A stretch of 64,000 bases of DNA from Aureobasidium sp. EXF-3400 (lineage: Eukaryota > Ascomycota > Dothideomycetes > Dothideales > Saccotheciaceae). How positions within the stretch are numbered: position 1 is the stretch's first letter; each line of letters opens with the position of its first letter. The position numbers and the translations under genes are program-made. The stretch lies in contig SWBL01000123.1 in the NCBI GenBank assembly GCA_024195585.1, positions 1-64,000 on the forward strand, given 5' to 3'. Shown here piece after piece: positions 23,354 to 33,102 of this stretch. A model generated the notes under the pieces. The model did not search any database. It was given only the letters and a program-made list of their open reading frames with translations, and was not told the DNA's origin.

Positions 23354-24416
23354 TTACGCGCCCTCCAGACCTTCATACAACTTGACTTTCCAGCTCTTGC
23401 TTGGATTGTTGTATCTGTATGTGAAATCGCGGCCGAGCTTTGTGAGGGTTTCAAGGTCGTCCGAGTCGAGCTCGATATGCCTACTTTCGAGATTTTCCTC
23501 AATCCTCTCTGCATGTGCGCTCTTGGGTATGACACTCGTGCCTCGACTCATACCCCAAGCCAATGATATCCCCGCAGTTGTGGAGTTGTGTTTGTCTGCC
23601 AGCTTTATCATTTTTTGGTTCTTGAGTAATGGTGGAGGCATGTGTTTTGCCTTTTCATGGTAGGTGGGATTGGTTCCTCCAAGCGGCGAGTAGGCTGTCA
23701 CATGGATGCCACGGACTCGATGATACGAGATCCAATCTTCTTGCTGGAGATAGGGGTGCAATTCCATTTGATGGCAATATGGGACATGAGTTGTATGATT
23801 CAGCAAGGTGTCGAGTTGGGATGGTGAAAAGTTGGAGATTCCAATGCGTCTAGTCTTTCCCGACTGAACCAATTGCACCATAGCCTCCCAGGTGTCGAGG
23901 AAATAGATCTCATTTCCCTTGCTCGTCTCGGCGACTGGCCAGTGCATATGATACAGGTCCAGGTAGTCCAGGTTGAGATCGGATAGGGTCTTGTCGATAG
24001 CAGCTTCGACCTTTGAAGGATCGTGGTGATCGTTCCAGAGTTTGGAGGTGACCCAAATGTCTTCGCGGGACAGTGCAGCTTTCTTCAGGCCCTCAGAGAT
24101 GCCCCTGCCCACAGCTTTCTATATATTGTTATGATCTGGCTGATCGGAATGGAAAAGGCATTGTTACCTCGTTGCCATAAACGGCTGCACAATCTATGTG
24201 TCTGTAGCCGGTATGGATTGCATGGGACACTGCCTCTGTAGCATTGTCCTTCAAGTTCCATGTCCCAAAGCCTATGATAGGGATCTGAAAGAGGGTTGAT
24301 GGTCCGAGAGGTGTTTGGTCTTGGGTTGGTTGTTTGGCAGCAACAGCCGCGAAGGTTGCTGCAAATGGCAAGAAGGAAAGCAGATACATTCTTGTAAATC
24401 TCTTGCAAGAGCGCAA
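23354..24416 (-). CDS. aldo/keto reductase with N-terminal signal peptide
   Basis: An NADPH-dependent carbonyl reductase of the AKR (TIM barrel) family. Two exons are joined by a 49-base intron (24167-24119); the junction gives [16 protein letters not shown]. The catalytic tetrad is present: Asp and Tyr in [11 protein letters not shown], Lys in WVTSKLW, His in LYHMHWP. NADP contacts [14 protein letters not shown] are near the end. Unlike normal cytosolic AKRs it starts with a hydrophobic leader ([18 protein letters not shown]) followed by about 15 residues before the barrel, which reads as a cleavable signal peptide. The start may be 24416 or Met10 at 24389, which gives the cleaner leader. 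The physiological substrate is unknown. Confidence 0.88.
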
Positions 24417-25094
24417 TGTCAGCGTAGGCTAGATAAGTCAAGACTCGAGCCCATTGCTACACCCTTATATCTATCTTCCGATCCCTGCGATATCTGATGT
24501 CATGAACTGCTCATTAGGCAGGTGGTAGCTTTCCCCGCAGTTCTGTGTGCCTTGTGAGGTCGCAGCGAGTATCAGTCTGCAGGGACCGAAAATACACGGC
24601 ATCTGATGTGGCTTGATCTGTGTACTCTGCTATCCTTTCAGACGTCCGAGCTGAGTGGTATCAACACTGATAGATGTTGGCGGCATAGACACTCACATTC
24701 GAGTTCTGGACTTACTCGATGCTCCGCACAACTAGCCCCCGCCTTGTTTGTTTGCTTGGTTTGCTTTGACTGGGTGAAACAGATCTTGGTGTATGCCGAC
24801 GACTGGATTGATTAGGAAGGTAAGACAGTATGGGTAATTGAGAAAATAGCAAGTGGTTATCATGTCAGAAACTTCTTTGGTCAATCAACTGTGAGGCAGC
24901 AGGGAAGCATATAGACAGGTACGAGTACACACAGGGCGCTTTGACGCCAGGGCCTTTTGCGAGTCATAGTGCTTCCCCAGGAAATGGCAGCGAACGCGTT
25001 TTTTCTGGCGTTTCGCGAAAAAAATTCCACCTTCTTTCCTTCCCGCTGGCATAAGCTAGTGAGGCGACCCTAAGGTGTATCATCTAACGCAAAC
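24417..25094. promoter_or_regulatory. divergent promoter region, reductase and CTP synthase
   Basis: About 680 bases between divergent starts. The last 100 bases before CTP synthase carry ACGCGT and TTTCGCGAAA, typical G1/S (MBF/E2F-type) elements. Confidence 0.55.
24994..25020 (+). promoter_or_regulatory. MCB and E2F/SCB-like sites before CTP synthase
   Basis: ACGCGT (24994-24999) is the MluI cell-cycle box bound by MBF, and TTTCGCGAAA (25011-25020) is a perfect palindrome of the E2F/SBF type. They lie 75-100 bases upstream of the start codon. A G1/S control of a nucleotide-synthesis gene would be sensible, but this is inference from motifs. Confidence 0.45.
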
Positions 25095-27058
25095 ATGAAA
25101 TACGTATTGGTATCCGGAGGTAAGAGCTAGAGCACTAGCATCATGGCTTGTTCCTGGACTAATGGCTCGTTCAGGTGTTATCAGCGGTGTCGGCAAGGGC
25201 ATTATTGGTATGACCAGCGTTCACGAGAATGCACGCCGATACTGACATGACTGCGACGTCAAGCCTCGTCGACCGGCCTGCTGCTGAAGACTATGGGATT
25301 GAAGATATGTGTGACCTCGCTTGGTTGTCTGTTCTTGTGCTGACAACATGTACGTCTCCTCGATCAAGATTGACCCCTATCTCAATGTCGATGCTGGTAC
25401 CATGAACCCCAAGGAGTATGTTCACTATTCCCGTGCTGCAATCGCGCAGTTCTGACCCATTGTCAAGGCACGGTGAAGTCTTCGTTCTCGACGACGGTGG
25501 TGAAGTCGACCTCGATCTCGGCAACTACGAGCGCTACCTCGACATTACCCTGACACGCGAAAACAACATCACCACCGGCAAGATCTATCAGCACGTTATC
25601 GAGAAGGAGCGTAGAGGAGATTACTTGGGCCACACTGTTCAGGTCGTTCCTCACATTGTCGACGCTATCCAAGACTGGGTCGAGAGAGTCGCCAAGATCC
25701 CCGTTGACGACACAAATGAAGAGCCCGATGTCTGTATCATCGAGCTGGGTGGCACAGTTGGCGACATCGAGAGCATGCCTTTCGTCGAGGCCATGACTCA
25801 ACTTCGCGCTCGCGCCGGAAGAGACAACTTCATGCAGATTCACGTCAGCTACGTGCCCATGGTCCACGGCGAGCAGAAGACAAAGCCCACTCAAATGGCT
25901 ATCAAGGCTGTGCGCAGTGCTGGTTTGATCCCCGACCTGATTGCCTGCCGTTGTGAGCACCCTCTCGACGTTGGCGCCCACCAGAAGATTGCTCGATTCT
26001 GCCAGGTTCCTCTCCCTCAGGTTCTCGTTGTCCGCGACATGCCCACCACATACCAAGTCCCCATTCTCCTTCAAGATCAAGGCCTCTTGCAGAGTCTGAA
26101 GGACATCCTTCGCATTGATGCTTTGACCATCTCTCCCCTTCTTGCAGCCAAGGGCGCCGAAATCTGGACCACCTGGAACAGCCTGGCAAATGGTCTGGCT
26201 ACCGTCACTGATGTTGTCGAGATTGCGCTGGTTGGAAAATACCTCGAGTGTCCCGACAGTTACTTGAGTGTTGTCAAGAGTGTGGAGCACGCCGCCATGA
26301 GATGCAAGAAGAAGCTGAAGATCGTCTGGGTCGATGCCGAGCATCTTGAGCCTGAGTCTGAGCGTGCCAACCCCGCTGCTTACCACAAGGCCTGGCACGA
26401 TGTCTGCACCGCTTCCGGTATTCTGGTTCCCGGTGGTTTCGGCCAAAGAGGCACCGAAGGTATGATGAAGGCTGCCAAATGGGCCCGTGAGAATGGCACA
26501 CCCTACCTTGGAATCTGTCTCGGCATGCAGATCGCCGTTATCGAGTTCGCAAGAAACGTCTGCAACATCCCCGTTCCTGTCTCGACCAGTCAGGAGTTCG
26601 ATGCTCGTGATGAGGACCGCATCATCGTCTCCATGCCTGAGCACCACCCTGGACAGCTCGGTGGAACCATGAGACTCGGTCTCAGACCTACGCTCTGGCA
26701 GCCAGACTCAGAGTGGAGTCGCCTTCGCGCCCTTTACGCCTCTACCACTTCGGCCGACGGCCAATCACAAATTCTGGAGCGTCACCGTCACAGATACGAA
26801 GTCAACCCCAACTACGTCTCTACTCTGGAGTCCAAGGGTCTGAACTTCATCGGCAAGGATGAGACCGGCGTTCGTCAAGAGATTATCGAGCTCAAGGACC
26901 ACCCCTGGTTCGTTGGTGTCCAGTACCACCCCGAGTACCTTTCCCGTGTCCTCCACCCCAGCAAGCCTTATCTTGGATTCATTGCTGCCAGTGCAGGCAT
27001 GCTTGACACAATCACTGCCGAGATTGTCAAGGAGAAGACGGCAAACACTTCGTTCTAG
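25095..27058 (+). CDS. URA7: CTP synthase
   Basis: Aminates UTP to CTP using glutamine and ATP, the last step of de novo pyrimidine nucleotide synthesis. Five exons: 25095-25119, 25175-25207, 25264-25304, 25354-25415 and 25468-27058. The synthetase domain begins MKYVLVSGGVISGVGKG and continues SSTGLLLKTMGLK; VSSIKIDPYLNVDAGTMNP and EHGEVFVLDDGGEVDLDLG follow. The glutaminase half has the nucleophile motif LGICLGMQ and the His-Glu pair in QYHPEY. Introns 1, 2 and 4 are GT-AG. Intron 3 (25305-25353) has AT...AC ends, and only that removal keeps the conserved lysine-containing SIKIDPY segment in register. Models limited to GT-AG will misplace this exon. Confidence 0.95.
25305..25353 (+). other. 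AT-AC intron in CTP synthase (U2-type)
   Basis: A 49-base intron that starts ATATGT and ends GTAC. Its removal yields GLK-VSSIKIDPY, exactly the length and sequence expected of the family. The donor looks like a standard fungal GTATGT with the first G changed to A. A good U2 branch point (CTGAC, adenine at 25343) lies ten bases before the 3' end. No AG occurs between the donor and the codons for SIK. The GTGACC/AAG alternative would delete the ATP-site residues S-I-K. Confidence 0.75.
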
Positions 27059-27464
27059 AGATGGGAAAAAATCACGAATATGAATGGTTAGATGCATCGA
27101 GAAAACAAGATGGGGGCAATCACACAGTGCATTATCACGGCGTTTAAAGGCGTCATTGTACGTCGGAGGATGGGATAGAAGAACTCCTTGCAGTAGAATC
27201 ACAGGCCATACCATATTCAAGTTGGATCTGTGATGGTGGTACCAACAATCATGAAAATCAATTCTTATCCAATATACTTCCAATTTTGCCAGGCTTGTCA
27301 TGAGTCTGAATGGTATCTGTTGATAACACAAAATTGTATACTGGAGCCATGGAGCCGTGTCTAGTGGTTGAAACAATCTCGGTGGCATTGATTAGAGTGC
27401 TGCTGTGGCTGCTGCTGTTTTCAAACATTCGTTACGTGCAATATCCTACAGAATACCAACAATA
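27059..27464. other. convergent intergenic region
   Basis: About 400 bases between the CTP synthase and coronin stop codons; terminator sequence only. Confidence 0.5.
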
Positions 27465-29583
27465 TTAACCTTCCAATCGACTCTTGAGGCTGGCCACTTC
27501 TTTTGTCAGGCTTTCAATGCGCTCAGCTTGTGCTGCCATGTCCTGGGCCTGCTGCACCAACAGACTTTTGATTTCGGACAGGGCACCCTTGATACCCTCA
27601 GCTGCTCCCTTGGCTGCGCCTGCAGCTGAAGTCGGTGGCTCTACACTGGTAGGCGTAGGCTTGGGCGTCTCGGCGACTGGCGACTTGATATCGTTGATCT
27701 TTGGCTCAACAGGCTCGGGAGCCGGGGCAAATGTAGTGGTTGTAGGCGTCTGGACTTGTGGGGGTGTGCGGACGCCAGTCTTCTCCTCTTGCTTGGTAGC
27801 AACAGTTGCATTTGGACGTTGAATAGGCTTGGGTACTTCGTCAAACTCATCGTTGGCGTTGCCCTTCGATTGAGTTACCTCGTCCTTGTCAGCGAACCTG
27901 TCAGCCATGGCGGACATGCTGGCTTGGTTGTCCTGCATCGATCCTCTGGTGATGGGAGCAGGTGTTGGCTCAGGTTTCGCAGGCGAGGCAGGAACAGGAG
28001 TTGGGGCAGAGGAGGAAGAAATTGAACCAGGAGCGGGAGTGCTCTTGACCTGGGCGGCAGAAGGGGCCTTCTCAGCAGGAATCTCGACCGGAGTCTCGCC
28101 CTCGTACAGACTCTCAAGAGAAATCTTTGGTGGAAGAGCAGCTTCCTTGCCTGAGAACCAGTCCTCGCTAGACATGGAAGGCTTGCTGCCAGTGGCGGGA
28201 GGATAGATGTCGTTTTGGAAGACCTCTGCACGGCGGGGAACAATGAATGAGATGGGCTCAATCAGGTTCTCGTTGACCGTCTTGTAGGCACGCATAACCT
28301 CGTTCTGGTGCAGGTTGACACCACGCTTGGGCACGAAAGCAACACCACGTTGAGGGTCGGCCGACTTGTACTCGGAAAGATACTCGAACTTGTCGTTCTC
28401 GTACTCATAGTAACGGATGTTACCATCGCCCTTGCCAGCAAGGTACAGCATTTGGGTGCCGTCATCCCAGAAGGGCATGCAGACACCGCTGATGGAGTCG
28501 AGAATGGAGAAACCACCGATGGGTTCTTTGGGGTTGCGCACATCCCACAAACCAAGTTGACGGTCGCTCATGCGCGAAAAGCCGGTTGTGGCTACGCGGT
28601 CATGCTCGCCCATCCATACTGCTCTACTGTTCTTTGCGCCGGGGTGTCCCTGGACCTCATGAGCTGGTCTCTCTTGTCTTACATCCCAGAAACGGATCTT
28701 CTTGTCGCGGCAAGTGGTTACAAGCATGCCACCGTCGGCTGACCATGACAGGGACTGGACGATGTCGTTGTGCTTGAGAGTAAGGCGAGGGTCGTTGGAA
28801 GCGAGATCCCACAGCTTGATGGTGTAATCACCGGAGGAACTGGCCAGAACGTTGGCGGCTGAGGGGTTGAACAAAACGTGGCCGACCTTGCTGCGATGGG
28901 TTAGTCTGAGGCAGATGGAGATATGAGCAAAGTGGCGTACCGGGTGTGGCCAGACAACTTGTGCACAGGGCTGACATCTGTGGGCTCGTCGGCGTCGGTG
29001 TGCAGACTGAAGTCTTCGGGGACCTTCCAAACGAAGACCTGCGAACAAGAGTGAGTAAATAGTGCACTCCCAAGGCAGTGCATCTGGAGAAGATACCTTT
29101 CCGTCGTCGGAACCGGAAGCAATGATCGAGTCGTCAAAGGGGTTCCTGTAAATGGGCGTCAGGAAGCTGTCGAGTTAGAGATGGGGATGTGGAAAGCGCA
29201 CCAGTCGGTGTCGAGGACGGCGGCCGTGTGGCCACGGAACAGGGGCAAAACATCGGGCAGCTTTCCACGCTCATCGACGGGGATGACGGCAAAGGCGCCA
29301 CCACCGCTGGCCTCCCAATTGACCGAAAGGTACTTGGGGTTGGCCTTGATCAGGTTCGTGTCCCAAGCATTCTTAGAGATGCGGAGATTGTCGTAACATT
29401 GCTCCTGCGCGGGGAAGAGTCGTCAGAGAGGAAGACGGTAGATGGCGAGAGGTGCGACGAGGGATACCTTCTTGGTCGACTGCCCGAAGACGTGTCCTGC
29501 TTGGTGTTAGCCATGTCGTGTGCTTGGGACACCACGTCGAGGCGCTTACGGTATTTTGAAGCTCTAACGAAGCGGCCAGACAT
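27465..29583 (-). CDS. CRN1: coronin (actin-binding WD40 protein)
   Basis: Binds F-actin and Arp2/3 at cortical actin patches. The N-terminus MSGRFVRASKYR begins at 29583. Introns follow within the first 650 bases; the next exons give HVFGQSTKKEQCYDNLRIS and AVIPVDERGKLPDVLPLF. WD repeats include LLFRGHTAAVLDTDWNPFD, LASSSGDYTIKLWDLA, VTTCRDKKIRFWDVR and RQLGLWDVRNP; the conserved coronin extension EVMRAYKTVNENLIEPISF follows. A Pro/Ser/Thr-rich linker of about 180 residues leads to a C-terminal coiled coil (RIESLTKEVASLKSRLEG) for trimerisation. Domain order and length fit fungal Crn1. Confidence 0.95.
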
Positions 29584-30597
29584 GATGAATTGGGCAGGCG
29601 TCTTCACCGGCTACAAAACAATATAGAGCGAGGACGACAAGGCTTGCGACTGAGTCGGCGAGGGTACGGAGTCGTAGAAGTGATACGGTATGCGCACGGT
29701 ACCCCCGGCCGAGGCGCTTCGCTCGCCTGACAACGCTTTAGCTCCACCCTCGTCATCTTGCCGACCAAGCCACATTTTGTTTACCCAATTGCTCGTGCTT
29801 TTGATTCACAATCTGTACGACATATACCAATTCTAATCAGCGATTTACACAGCACAGCATGTTCTAGAGCTCTGCGTTCGGCTATTAAATTTCCACTTTC
29901 TCATCAACAAAACTTCTAAATCACTCAGCACTGACCCGCTTCGAAATGTCTGATTCACTCTGCTGCGTCTCGGCTGTAGCATGATGCGTTTCATAGATCA
30001 ATCCACGCGTACTGTATGTACATCGCCGTGTTTTCGTTGGCATGAGAATATCGTCGCTGCAAGTCAAAATCAATACGCAGATACATCGTAACAGGAGCTG
30101 CAGATATAATCATCGTAGCTCGTGCGATGCTTGACCAAAGTCGCCCTACAAGTGACAGCCACATTTCACCGCACATCAAGTATGGGCGTGACTCGGTGAC
30201 GCTAGCTGTTTTTGGACTAAGATGCTGTGCTTCTCGCTGCATTGCTTGATCTCTCGTCGATAGAACCTTCTGCTTGCCTGCTCGAAGATTTCTTTATTTC
30301 GACTCCAACCGTGATCAAAGTCGATGGTAATTCTACGTTTCATGCATTCTATGCATTTTATGAATCACTTGTGCATACAGTTGTCGTGTCAGGTCAGGCT
30401 CTGCAAGAATAGGACAAAGACTTGGTGAAATCCGGCCGGTTCTTCTCTTCTGATCGCGACTCTGTTCACATATATGTTGCTGGACTTTCTCAACGCTTCG
30501 TGGTGTATGAATCTATCGTAAGAGTGTAGTTTACATGTCTATATATGAGGTGGGTATCACAGAGGTCAAATTTGTGTTGAATGAATCATCTTCGCAA
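29584..30597. other. intergenic region, coronin promoter
   Basis: About 1 kb upstream of coronin and downstream of MRH4. I see no gene or structured element. Confidence 0.5.
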
Positions 30598-32382
30598 CTA
30601 GATCAAGGCGCTACCACGGAACATTCCATCGCGGACCTCCTTGACAATGTCTCTGCGATCTCCCTTGCCTACGAGAACAATACCGCGGCCACGTCTGCCC
30701 ATGCGACCAACACGACCCAAACGATGGATAAAGTCGATACTAGTGTGGGGTACATCATACAGAATGACGTTGCGAACCATCAAGGTATCGATGCCACGAG
30801 ACCCAAGATCAGTCATGACAAGCACCTTTGTGTTGTTCAATTGCCTCTTACCGGGCAGAGCGCGATGTGTTGCTGGCTCGGCCTGAGCAGATTTTGAGTT
30901 GACAGATGTGCCAGTGAATTCGGCAAGAACTTGAGCTTGCTTGCGTTCGTCGGAATCACGGCTGAGAGCCATGGCATCAACACCTTTACTCTGAAGGTAT
31001 AGTGACAGCTCGGAACACTTTTCGCGTTCGTTGACAAAGACGATCACCCTCTTGACAGCATCTTCCCCTGCTTCGCGACCAAGATTCCATACAGTATCTG
31101 CGCAAGCAAGATCTCTGTTGCCCTTGTAAGGGTCCTTCTCAACATCCACTACGCTCAATTGGACACGACGAGGGATGGCGTGCAGGTTTGGAGTAGCAAG
31201 ACGACGAATGTCCGGGAAGCGCTTACGAAGGTAGGCATCGAGACTGCGGGGAATGGTAGCAGAACAGAGCACTAGTTGTTTGAGGCTTGGAGTGGCGCGA
31301 TCAAGGACGCTGCCAGTGATGGGTGCAAAGGAGCGGTCAAGAAGCGAATCAGCCTCATCGATAACCAGATGAGTAACTCGTGAAAGCACATTGGGGTCGT
31401 TCTCACTGATGCTCGCAAGCAGATGTGGGGTAGAGATGAGGAGATCGACGCCTGAAGGTGAGAACAGGCGATTGCGAATAACGGTACCGGTGAAGTTGGA
31501 AGAGATAAGAGCTGCACGGAATTTGGTTGTGTGAGATAAGGACTTGGCCAGGGCGCCGACTTGCTGCACTAGCTCTGCCGTCGGGACCAAGATGATGGCA
31601 CGTGGTCGGCCGGTCGTGGGATGAGGCTCGTTGGAGAGTGGTGGTGATTCGAGCTCGAAAATGTTCTTGCGCGCAGCTGCTTCCTTCTCCACTTGAGCAT
31701 CCTCTTCAGCCTGAGCGATTTCAGCACGCTTGAGCGCATCGATGATGGGTAACAGATAGGCTAGTGTCTTGCCTGACCCGGTTTCTGCGGCCAAGAGGTA
31801 CTGCTGCATCGACTGAGTGTCTTTGGACCTTTTGCCATTGGTCCCGAGCAGAGCAGGGATAGCAAGACGCTGGATAGGGGTGGGAGAGGTTTCTTCCAGA
31901 CCGTTCAATGCCTGAGTTGAAATGGACTGGTGAACGGCAGGTAATAAACCGAACTCGTTGAAAGATTCAGTATCGGCTATGCTCTGCTTGACAGCAGAAC
32001 GGTGACTGTACGAGACTTGACTGAGAGCGCGCTGCATTTTCAAAGCCTTGAACGAGTCCTTTTCTTTTTCATCCTTTGGCTTGTACTTTTCTGGAGCATT
32101 TCGGGTGGCTCTCTTTTGTTCGGCTGACGATGGACGTTGACGAGGGGCGTTGCGAAAGTCAGCATGTGTGACGTTCATGCCACCGAAAGGGCTGTTTGTA
32201 CGTCGCCTCGGTGGTTTGGCATTGGGAAGAGCGACTTTGGGCGACAGATCCATCCGCGAAGGTCTGGGTTTTTGCATGGTAGCCATGTGGCGCGCGGAGC
32301 GCATAGGCAAGAGAGGCGGCGCCATCAAGGCGGCGGCCTCGCAGAAGGGACACAGGCTGGGTCGCATCCTGGAGGAGAGCAT
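30598..32382 (-). CDS. MRH4: mitochondrial DEAD-box RNA helicase MRH4
   Basis: Needed for mitochondrial large-ribosome assembly in yeast. The likely start is MLSSRMRPSLCPFCEAA at 32382, which gives an Arg/Ser-rich presequence; the frame stays open to 32517. Core motifs: Q-motif region TSPTPIQRLAIPALLG, motif I AAETGSGKT, motif Ia variant VPTAELVQQ, motif II DEAD (VIDEADSLLD), motif III SAT, motif V SRGIDT and motif VI HRLGRVGRMGRRGRG. The PTAEL form and the KRSKDTQSMQQY insertion before motif I are typical of the Mrh4 subgroup. No intron. Confidence 0.92.
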   Translation of the reverse strand: MLSSRMRPSLCPFCEAAALMAPPLLPMRSARHMATMQKPRPSRMDLSPKVALPNAKPPRRRTNSPFGGMNVTHADFRNAPRQRPSSAEQKRATRNAPEKYKPKDEKEKDSFKALKMQRALSQVSYSHRSAVKQSIADTESFNEFGLLPAVHQSISTQALNGLEETSPTPIQRLAIPALLGTNGKRSKDTQSMQQYLLAAETGSGKTLAYLLPIIDALKRAEIAQAEEDAQVEKEAAARKNIFELESPPLSNEPHPTTGRPRAIILVPTAELVQQVGALAKSLSHTTKFRAALISSNFTGTVIRNRLFSPSGVDLLISTPHLLASISENDPNVLSRVTHLVIDEADSLLDRSFAPITGSVLDRATPSLKQLVLCSATIPRSLDAYLRKRFPDIRRLATPNLHAIPRRVQLSVVDVEKDPYKGNRDLACADTVWNLGREAGEDAVKRVIVFVNEREKCSELSLYLQSKGVDAMALSRDSDERKQAQVLAEFTGTSVNSKSAQAEPATHRALPGKRQLNNTKVLVMTDLGSRGIDTLMVRNVILYDVPHTSIDFIHRLGRVGRMGRRGRGIVLVGKGDRRDIVKEVRDGMFRGSALI

Positions 32383-33102
32383 GTGTGTGTGTAGACGGGT
32401 GACAGCGCTGGTGACGGATGACGAACACGGCGGCAGCGGTGCGACGACAAGCACCTGCAATGAACTGAGCAGTCTGCAGACAAAAATAAATCCCGGCCAA
32501 GTTTCAGAACCCAGCAACGGCGCTGCGACACCGATTAGGTTCGACTATCACAGGTCTTTGTAGAGAACGTAGAGGGCAAGACAAGTTGGATCCTTGTCAA
32601 GTGTTGGATGATGCCGTCGCTGTCCAGAAGAGTTGTTCGGGATCTGGTCAGAAAACAAGAGTCTAGTGTGGTCAGTAGAGCAGGATGAGAGTCTTTGATT
32701 GCCCTCTAGGAGCAAAGCGCAGGCAAAACAAAGAGATTGTGCTACCAGCGTGGTCAACAAGAGCACTCTGCTCGGTACTCATGTGCGTGCCGCAGTGGAG
32801 ATAGTGTTCTGTATCTAGTCTGTCTTTTCCTGCCGCTTGGCCGTTGCTATGCCACTCGGACCCTCGGACCCGACGACAACAAAGACACTCCACGCTTGTT
32901 TTTGTTATACCTTGGATACCTAGTACTTTAGCTATCCGACCCCAATCGTTCACTTCTCCGTTCATTCCAATACCTTTGCTTTTTGTTCTGGGGTTCGAGC
33001 ATTGCCTTCTTTGCTGTTGCGAATAGCGGTGCTGCATTTACGTCTTATACCAAGCAGACCATCGCCCTCCCTGCTCAGACAAGCGCGCATTCCTCGTCAA
33101 CA
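32383..33102. other. divergent promoter region, MRH4 and BUD4
   Basis: About 720 bases between divergent genes. Promoter sequence with no recognised motif or gene. Confidence 0.5.

Noticed and set aside
25311..25370. Alternative GT-AG intron in CTP synthase (donor GTGACC, acceptor ATCAAG)
   Set aside because: It would remove the conserved S-I-K residues of the ATP site and shorten an invariant segment, so it fits much worse than the AT-AC intron.
25463..26647. 394-codon minus-strand open frame opposite CTP synthase
   Set aside because: It lies entirely antisense to a highly codon-biased gene and resembles no protein; such shadows are expected where the sense strand avoids certain codons.
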